From Chondrosia reniformis (taxonomy: Eukaryota; Porifera; Demospongiae; Chondrillida; Chondrillidae): 64,000 nt of DNA. Made by a program: the position numbers and the translations under genes. Numbering within the stretch: position 1 is the first letter of the stretch; each line of letters opens with the position of its first letter. The DNA is taken from positions 2,444,001-2,508,000 of the forward strand of contig OX359199.1 of the NCBI GenBank assembly GCA_947172415.1, read 5' to 3'. Under the pieces are notes generated by a model. That model saw only the letters and a program-made list of their open reading frames with translations. It was not told the origin of the DNA and searched no databases. Positions 58,562 through 64,000 of this stretch are shown piece by piece.

Positions 58562-59185
58562 TTAATTATGCATACCAATTAACAATGTTATAGCAAAATA
58601 AAACAGGAATATTGGATATATCGCTAGAAACTTCCTGCCTTCAGGTAAATAACTCTTTAAGAAGCCAAGTGCAGCCCATATAGACCAAGACATAGCCACT
58701 CCACAGAGAACAAACTTGACAATTACTAATTTAAAAGGATATTTCTCCATGAAAGAAGAAAGTATCTTTAAGATTAGTAAGGAAATGGTCAAAGGAGTAA
58801 GACTGTATCCAAGGGTACAGACGCACTGAAAGAAAGAAACTTTTCCTTTCAGCAGCTGTGTGTTGATTGTTACGATAATGGCACCAGTCCATAAAAGTAT
58901 AAAAGCCTGAACAAATTTAATTCCCCCACCGACTGATCCATCACTGCTGCCATGCTGGAGTAAAAATGATATAATCAAACACAGAACAAGAGGTCCCCAA
59001 AGGTCCCAGTCGTGAAGGAGAGCCTCACTTCTTCCCGGGAAACTGGGTAAAACTACGTTAAACAGTTTCTTAAGTACTGCCTTGACATCCCTCTTCAGTG
59101 TTTTAGAAATGGGTTCGTCTAGGGTATTTTCTTCTTCTGGTGAAACTTCAATTGCGATGTTACCTTCGACATTGTTACCATCCAT
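58562..59185 (-). CDS. YIPF6: Yip1 domain family member 6
   Basis: A single-exon ORF of 207 residues, ATG 59185 to TAA 58562. The N-terminal 60 residues are polar and acidic and include the family's 'TLDEPISKTLKRD' and 'DWDLWGPLVLCLIISFLL'. Five hydrophobic segments follow, with 'TLGYSLTPLTISLLILKIL' and 'FLAIYPIFLFYFAITLLIGM' at the C-terminus. YIPF6 is a Golgi/ER multi-span protein of the Yip1 family, linked to Rab and vesicle traffic. The length is slightly under the vertebrate protein (~236). The frame is intact and a functional gene is likely. No introns, which may be ancestral or reflect a retrocopy. Confidence 0.92.
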   Translation of the reverse strand: MDGNNVEGNIAIEVSPEEENTLDEPISKTLKRDVKAVLKKLFNVVLPSFPGRSEALLHDWDLWGPLVLCLIISFLLQHGSSDGSVGGGIKFVQAFILLWTGAIIVTINTQLLKGKVSFFQCVCTLGYSLTPLTISLLILKILSSFMEKYPFKLVIVKFVLCGVAMSWSIWAALGFLKSYLPEGRKFLAIYPIFLFYFAITLLIGMHN

Positions 59186-59189
59186 TCTA

Positions 59190-60117
59190 AATTGGCAAAA
59201 TGTCTCAGAGCACAGGTATGAAAAACGCGTAAGGCCTAAGTAACTCGTTATCGTCTATATACAAATGAGTATAGAAAGTAACGCGGAATATAATGTATAA
59301 AAACCTAACCCAGTGTATAATCCTTTTAGGAAATAAAATGGCTACCACTGCTACGGTACGATCAACGTTTAGGGTACGTTTAGTATAGTTGAGGTATTCG
59401 TGTCTCGAGGGTCAATTATCCCAGAGTCAAGCCCTATCTGTAGTTTATCGGCGTGTAGGTTTTCTTATCAAAAAAGTTAGACATTATTATCAATTAGACA
59501 GCGCCTTAGTTTATCGGTCATGTTAACGACGGCTTCTCGCATCAGCGTATGTAGATTCGCCGTGTAAACATAATTTGATGCTTACTTTTGTTAGGTCAAT
59601 AGACACTTAACTACATGCAAACTGAAACTAACTAATGTTTAGCTCTAGAGAGCATTACTAATGATATTGCTAAGTTTCAAGGATTCTGCAGCACTGCTAG
59701 GGGCATGGTAATAAATGGGACTCAATCATGCACATATAGCCCATACAGCCCATACATGCATGACAACTCTAATCAATACAGTGTACATTAGTAGCAATGA
59801 TTTGCAAATTTCAAAGGATTCCACAGCACTATAGGGGCATGGTGGTCCATTAATAAAGCTATACATGCACAACAATTCCAATCAATTTTATAGTAGTATG
59901 ATTACATAGCCTCTTTCAGTTACTGAATTAAGCATCTTGAACTGAGATATTAATTCCATATATTCTTGCCAGTATACATTTTTAATATAGTGCAAGTTAC
60001 AAAATACCATAGTAATCAAATAATATAAATGCATATCACAATAGTTTAAATTACAAGTATAATGAAGGATTGAATATACATTTGAATAAAGGAAAAAACT
60101 GCCTAAATGTTCATTAT
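59190..60117. other. Intergenic, upstream of YIPF6
   Basis: No gene is seen. Two similar blocks occur at 59665-59720 and 59800-59850 ('attccacagcacta' and 'attctgcagcact', each followed by 'aggggcatggt'), suggesting a local duplication of about 140 bases. Confidence 0.5.
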
Positions 60118-60873
60118 AGAGAACAATAAAAATTTTCTACAAAAATAGTAAAGATGTAGGGATGGCACAAAAAGCAGAGAAACAAGAAAGGGATGTTACA
60201 CAGTGAAGCATTAGCTATATATGCATGAATCATACAACACCCTTGCTTGTAGGATTCATGCATAGCTAATGCTTCACTGTGTAACATCCCTTTCTTGTTT
60301 CTCTGCTTTTTGTGCCATCCCTACATCTTTACTATTTTTGTAGAAAATTTTTATTGTTCTCTAGTTTCTGTACTTTTTATGGAGCATAAGCTAGGAATTC
60401 GTGTATTTTAAACCACTTTGGTTTTGCAATCTTCGACTGATATGACGTCATTAAAATGGCGAATTTATTGAGGTCTTGACTCTGGGGCCATGAAAACTGT
60501 CATACTCAATAATAGCGTTATCGCTCTCGCTTCTACAAAAGAATACAGCTCGGAAAATTTAGAGTATTTTCGCTAAAGAAGTAGTCCGAAGGCTTATTTC
60601 GTTTTTTAGTTACAGCGGGCGAAGAAGATGAAGAAGAAGATGAAGAAGAAGAAAACGAAAATGGGAGATTTCAAAGTTCGTTCATTTGCCAACGATACAC
60701 GGTCGCTTGCCTTCAAGGCCAATTTATAGCATGGCTGTTCTATATTTAACTCTACATAGTCTCGTTTCGGCGATTTTCAGCCTATTTCGGAATTTCGCTC
60801 CTATACCAATGTATGGGGAAAACGAAACAACCAGTACCATCCCTACATAGAGAGTACTACCGTACTCTCTGAT
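60118..60873. mobile_element. Fold-back element family B, complete-looking copy
   Basis: It starts with a palindrome of about 246 bases (60118-60363; arms 'agagaacaataaaaattttc' through 'agtgaagcattagct'), continues through a body containing 'gcgggcgaagaagatgaaga', and ends with the 22-base hairpin AGAGAGTAC-TACC-GTACTCTCT (60849-60870). It is inverted relative to 24684-25747 and lacks that copy's tandem duplication. Confidence 0.85.
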
Positions 60874-60955
60874 AAAATAGATTATTAACACATTGTAGGA
60901 TTATATATATATATGCCTAGTCAGATACGTTGTCTGTTTGGGGAGGGGGTGAGAG

Positions 60956-61607
60956 GTGCCCATCACCACCAGCATTACCACATTAGAAGGCTACTGCGAG
61001 GCTCTGCAACAGGAACTGCAGGGAGCGTGGCTCACCATTCTCTGGCCTGATCCTGTGCCCCAGTTCCTTAATGAAGGAATGGCCTCTGGCCTGAACACGC
61101 CTGATGTCTCGATGGCCTCATGTGACAAAGTGGTGACTGGAGTTGAGAAGTGCATACTACTGGATCTTTGCCTTCTCTGTTTGGCTGACCACCTGCCTCT
61201 TTTACTGCAAGGGCCGTGGGATGGAGCAAACATAATAGGGCAAGTGGTATTCCATACTAATGTCTGGCCATTCTGCAGGGTATCACAGAAATCCCATCTG
61301 TCCTCTTTCCATCAGAGCGTACAATGCCTGTGGGCTACAGGAGAGAGGGGACCTTTACCAAGGCCAATGATCTTTTGAGAAGATCATCACTGCTGCATAT
61401 CTGGGGTGCTGGCCCTGGCTCTTTCTGCAGCTGAGACCATGCAAAGCCAAGTGGTCCATTTCAGCAATGCACTGATGACACTTGCATGTGTGGTTGCTTA
61501 GGGGGGCCACGAGGCGAAGCCCCATGCACTGCCACACGAAATACCTTGTCATCTATGTGAAGGCCATGCAAGTGCTGACATTAGATAAAATATAACAAAA
61601 GTTCCAG

Positions 61608-61655
<48 letters not shown>
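60956..61655 (+). mobile_element. Poly(A)-tailed retro-like segment
   Basis: An open frame at 60956-61378 ('EGYCEALQQELQGAWLTILW', 'ASCDKVVTGVEKCILLDLCL', 'LCLADHLPLLLQGPWDGANI') continues past a stop into further in-register pieces ('ISGVLALALSAAETMQ', 'VVHFSNALMTLACVV'). The segment is richer in GC than its surroundings and ends in 44 consecutive A residues (61612-61655). It is probably a retroelement gag-like region or a processed transcript; the family is not recognised. 61741-61978 ('FSLETLRAFCMLVNSLSI') may belong to the same kind of element. Confidence 0.45.
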
Positions 61656-61658
<3 letters not shown>

Positions 61659-62291
61659 TCAGCTAATAAGATTGATTTGACTTAAATTTAAGACCCTTTG
61701 GTACCTTGCACACAAAGACATAAAGGGCCAAGGCCTTATATATGTCATACGAAGGCCCCTTTGTGGAGGGCGAATCCAGTTCAACTGTTGGCAAGGTGGA
61801 CAACCAACTTGAGGAACCCTTCTCACTAGAGACTTTAAGAGCCTTCTGCATGTTAGTCAACAGCTTATCTATTAACTCAGAAGCAGCTTGTGTCTCTTGT
61901 TGTCGACAGGTCTTGCTCGCTTCTAATTGGCTTTCTTTTGTGCATGTGCCTCAGACAAAGAATGAGCTAGTGGAATGATTGCAATGGTGTACATGGCCAT
62001 GTTGAGGGGATCACCTTGAGTTGTGCCTTCTAAGCCTTTGCCGTTAATGTATAGGTACAATTCCTGATTGGTGTTGGTAACAGCAGTTATTAGGGATTTG
62101 TATATAGAGGTGTTGGATTTCCAGGGGGCATTCTCTCGGTTGAGTGAGTTAGAGCATTTAACTGGCTCATTATAACTATAAATTTAACTGCTGTTTAGTC
62201 ATCTGATGGCAATTGTTTCTAGTAGTTTCAATTGTGACTCGAGATATACAGAAGGAACAAGGCGTTTTGTTAGGGCCTAATTGACACTTAC

Positions 62292-62608
62292 ATGTATCTA
62301 TATAAAATAAATTGCTGTATGTGTGCTGCTTCTTCTGAATCTTCAGCATTACCTTCAGATTGGATAGGCATGGCGGTTGGACTAACAACTTCTCTAACGA
62401 TCTCTTCTTCCCTCAAAGTCGGCACGGGGAATTCTTCACCTTCTGCACTGGTCTTGTCGCCTTTCTCAAGTGATTCTTGGCTGCTGACATCTTCATCTAG
62501 AGTTACTCCTTCATACTCTATCTCTACATCACCAAATTCCTTTTCCAGCTGATCAAAAATATCGTCAATATATCGTCTACCTTGCATTTTGCCGAGCCGT
62601 ATCTTCAT
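62292..62608 (-). CDS. Acidic first exon of an unrecognised gene
   Basis: ATG 62608 opens 'MKIRLGKMQGRRYIDDIFDQ', followed by a Glu/Asp-rich stretch ('EKEFGDVEIEYEGVTLDEDV', 'EEFPVPTLREEEIVREVV') and 'EGNAEDSEEAAHIQQ', up to a GTAAGTG donor at 62291. The composition is strongly coding-like and probably nuclear or cytosolic. The following exons on the minus strand below 62290 were not identified. Confidence 0.5.
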
Positions 62609-62875
62609 AACACTTCAAGATAATTTAATCAGACAATAAGCTGTAGGGTGATCTTTGTCTAAGGTATTATTGCAGTCATATCTGGTACTCCCGAAAATCC
62701 GGCAACTTTTTCTTATGAAAACGTTTTTCATTCATTTTGACAAATTCTTGCAGTCACCTCAAAACATTGTTTTCATGTGAACGGTAACATATAATTGTTT
62801 ATAATATGCCAGTGTACTAGTTTCCTGACTTAAGCAGCATGTGGTAAGACTTCATTATTGTTGTTCTACATATAT

Positions 62876-63791
62876 CAGAGAGTACGGTAGTACTCTCTAA
62901 ATAGGAATGGCCGGGGAAAAAATGGCCGCCCTATCCAATGTATTAGCAATCAACACCTCATAAATCGCCAACGAAGCGATTTTCGGTTATTTGCAGCGAT
63001 TAATGCACGCTTTCCTAAATGCCAAAACATGTTTCGACGCTCTACACGCTCTATAGCGTTCAAAAAGGGGCTAACTAGGAATAGACCCACTTCCAAAATT
63101 CTTTTTTTCTTCTTCTTCTTCTTCTTCTTTTATTGAATAGACTAGCGCTAATATGCGAACTTATGCGGGCACGTACTAGTTATAAATCGTCATAAATATT
63201 TCGGAACTAGGGAATAGACAGCCCTAAATCTCAATGCGCTCTACAATAAGCATGTTAATTGTGAAGAGTGAAAATTGTGGTCTTCTCGAACGCCATTTTT
63301 TAATTAAGACATCATGGTTTTCGGTATATTTCTCTTGTCTAAGACGTTATTTTGAGATCTTCGCCGAGAAAACTTTCAAATCAATTTAATATTAAGAGGA
63401 AAAAAGGGGGAATACAAGTAAATAAAAAACATTTACAAAAATGATGTTAGAAGTAGTAATGGCAGTGTTCACTAATACATCTGCAAAAAGTATCGAAACA
63501 AGACATTGATTATATGATAAGGCTAATCATACAGAAGTTGCATATACTGAAATTTAAGTAACTTAACCATACACTTCTGTGTTTGGGCGCACCATTCCTA
63601 CTTAAGGTTTAGTGCGCCCAAACACAGAAGTGTATGGTTAAGTTACTTAAATTTCAGTATATATGCAACTTCTGTATGATTAGCCTTATCATATAATCAA
63701 TGTCTTGTTTCGATACTTTTTGCAGATGTATTAGTGAACACTGCCATTACTACTTCTAACATCATTTTTGTAAATGTTTTTTATTTACTTT
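62876..63791. mobile_element. Fold-back element family A, inverted copy with giant palindrome
   Basis: It begins with the hairpin AGAGAGTAC-GGTA-GTACTCTCT, passes through a body matching the reverse complement of 39137-39480 ('aaatgccaaaacatgtttcg'), and ends in a palindrome of about 376 bases (63416-63791). Its two arms of about 178 bases are nearly perfect, separated by about 10 bases around 'acttaaggtttag'. No ORF. Confidence 0.88.
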
Positions 63792-64000
63792 ATATATATA
63801 TACAAAGGATATACAATACAAGCTGTGTATAGGTTATCCTGTTATTTATATATATCTTAGTTTTTTGTAGAACTTAAGCATTTTAAAAGTCCATGCTGGG
63901 ATTACTCAAGTTCTCCAGAGGAAAAAGATCTAACGCATAATATTATGCATGTGTGACACAGAACTGCAAACTAATCTTTGACACTTGAAAGTCACTGAAA

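Overview
The window reads as AT-rich genomic DNA of an early-branching animal, most likely a sponge. The evidence is spliced genes with GT-AG introns, conserved animal families (LANCL, YIPF6, DCTN3, IK/RED, tousled-like and CaM-kinase-like kinases, WAP/VWC modules), a nuclear-type tRNA-Cys and a heavy load of MITEs, hAT, Plavaka-like and Penelope-like elements. No single marker fixes the species, so the sponge assignment is an inference from overall flavour.

Layout. 1-10.6 kb (minus): a multi-exon gene whose phase-matched exons encode two CARD/death-fold-like domains followed by a trypsin-like serine peptidase with His, Asp and Ser motifs. Its large introns hold a hAT relic, a 36-bp minisatellite and a Tigger-like element. 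12-22 kb (plus): scattered, disabled exons of a tousled-like kinase, invaded by BTB copy A, a Penelope-like reverse transcriptase with a hammerhead-ribozyme-like motif, and a decayed Plavaka-type transposase. 22-25.8 kb: BTB copy B, carrying a later MITE insertion, and a fold-back element. 25.8-32.6 kb (plus): a complete LANCL gene whose fifth intron contains the intact antisense BTB copy C. 34.4-37.1 kb (minus): a complete secreted TIL-WAP-VWC protein in ten exons. 39.7-47 kb: a dense gene block with the 3' end of an unknown gene, tRNA-Cys, DCTN3, IK/RED, a DHHC-less ZDHHC-like gene, an LRR gene and a CaM-kinase-like gene that lacks its catalytic loop. 47-58 kb: mostly repeats, with a proline-rich two/three-exon gene remnant, an acidic terminal exon and a hAT relic. 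58.6-59.2 kb (minus): YIPF6. 60-64 kb: fold-back elements with near-perfect long palindromes, a poly(A)-tailed retro-like segment and an acidic first exon.

There is no operon logic. The genes are independent eukaryotic units on both strands. The most interesting candidates are the CARD-CARD-trypsin protease gene, which recalls the CARD/trypsin proteases of bacterial gasdermin defence loci; the Penelope-associated hammerhead with two mutually compensating copies; and apparently ultra-short introns of 20 and 29 nt. Intron and exon limits below were read by eye from splice signals and phase, without transcript data.
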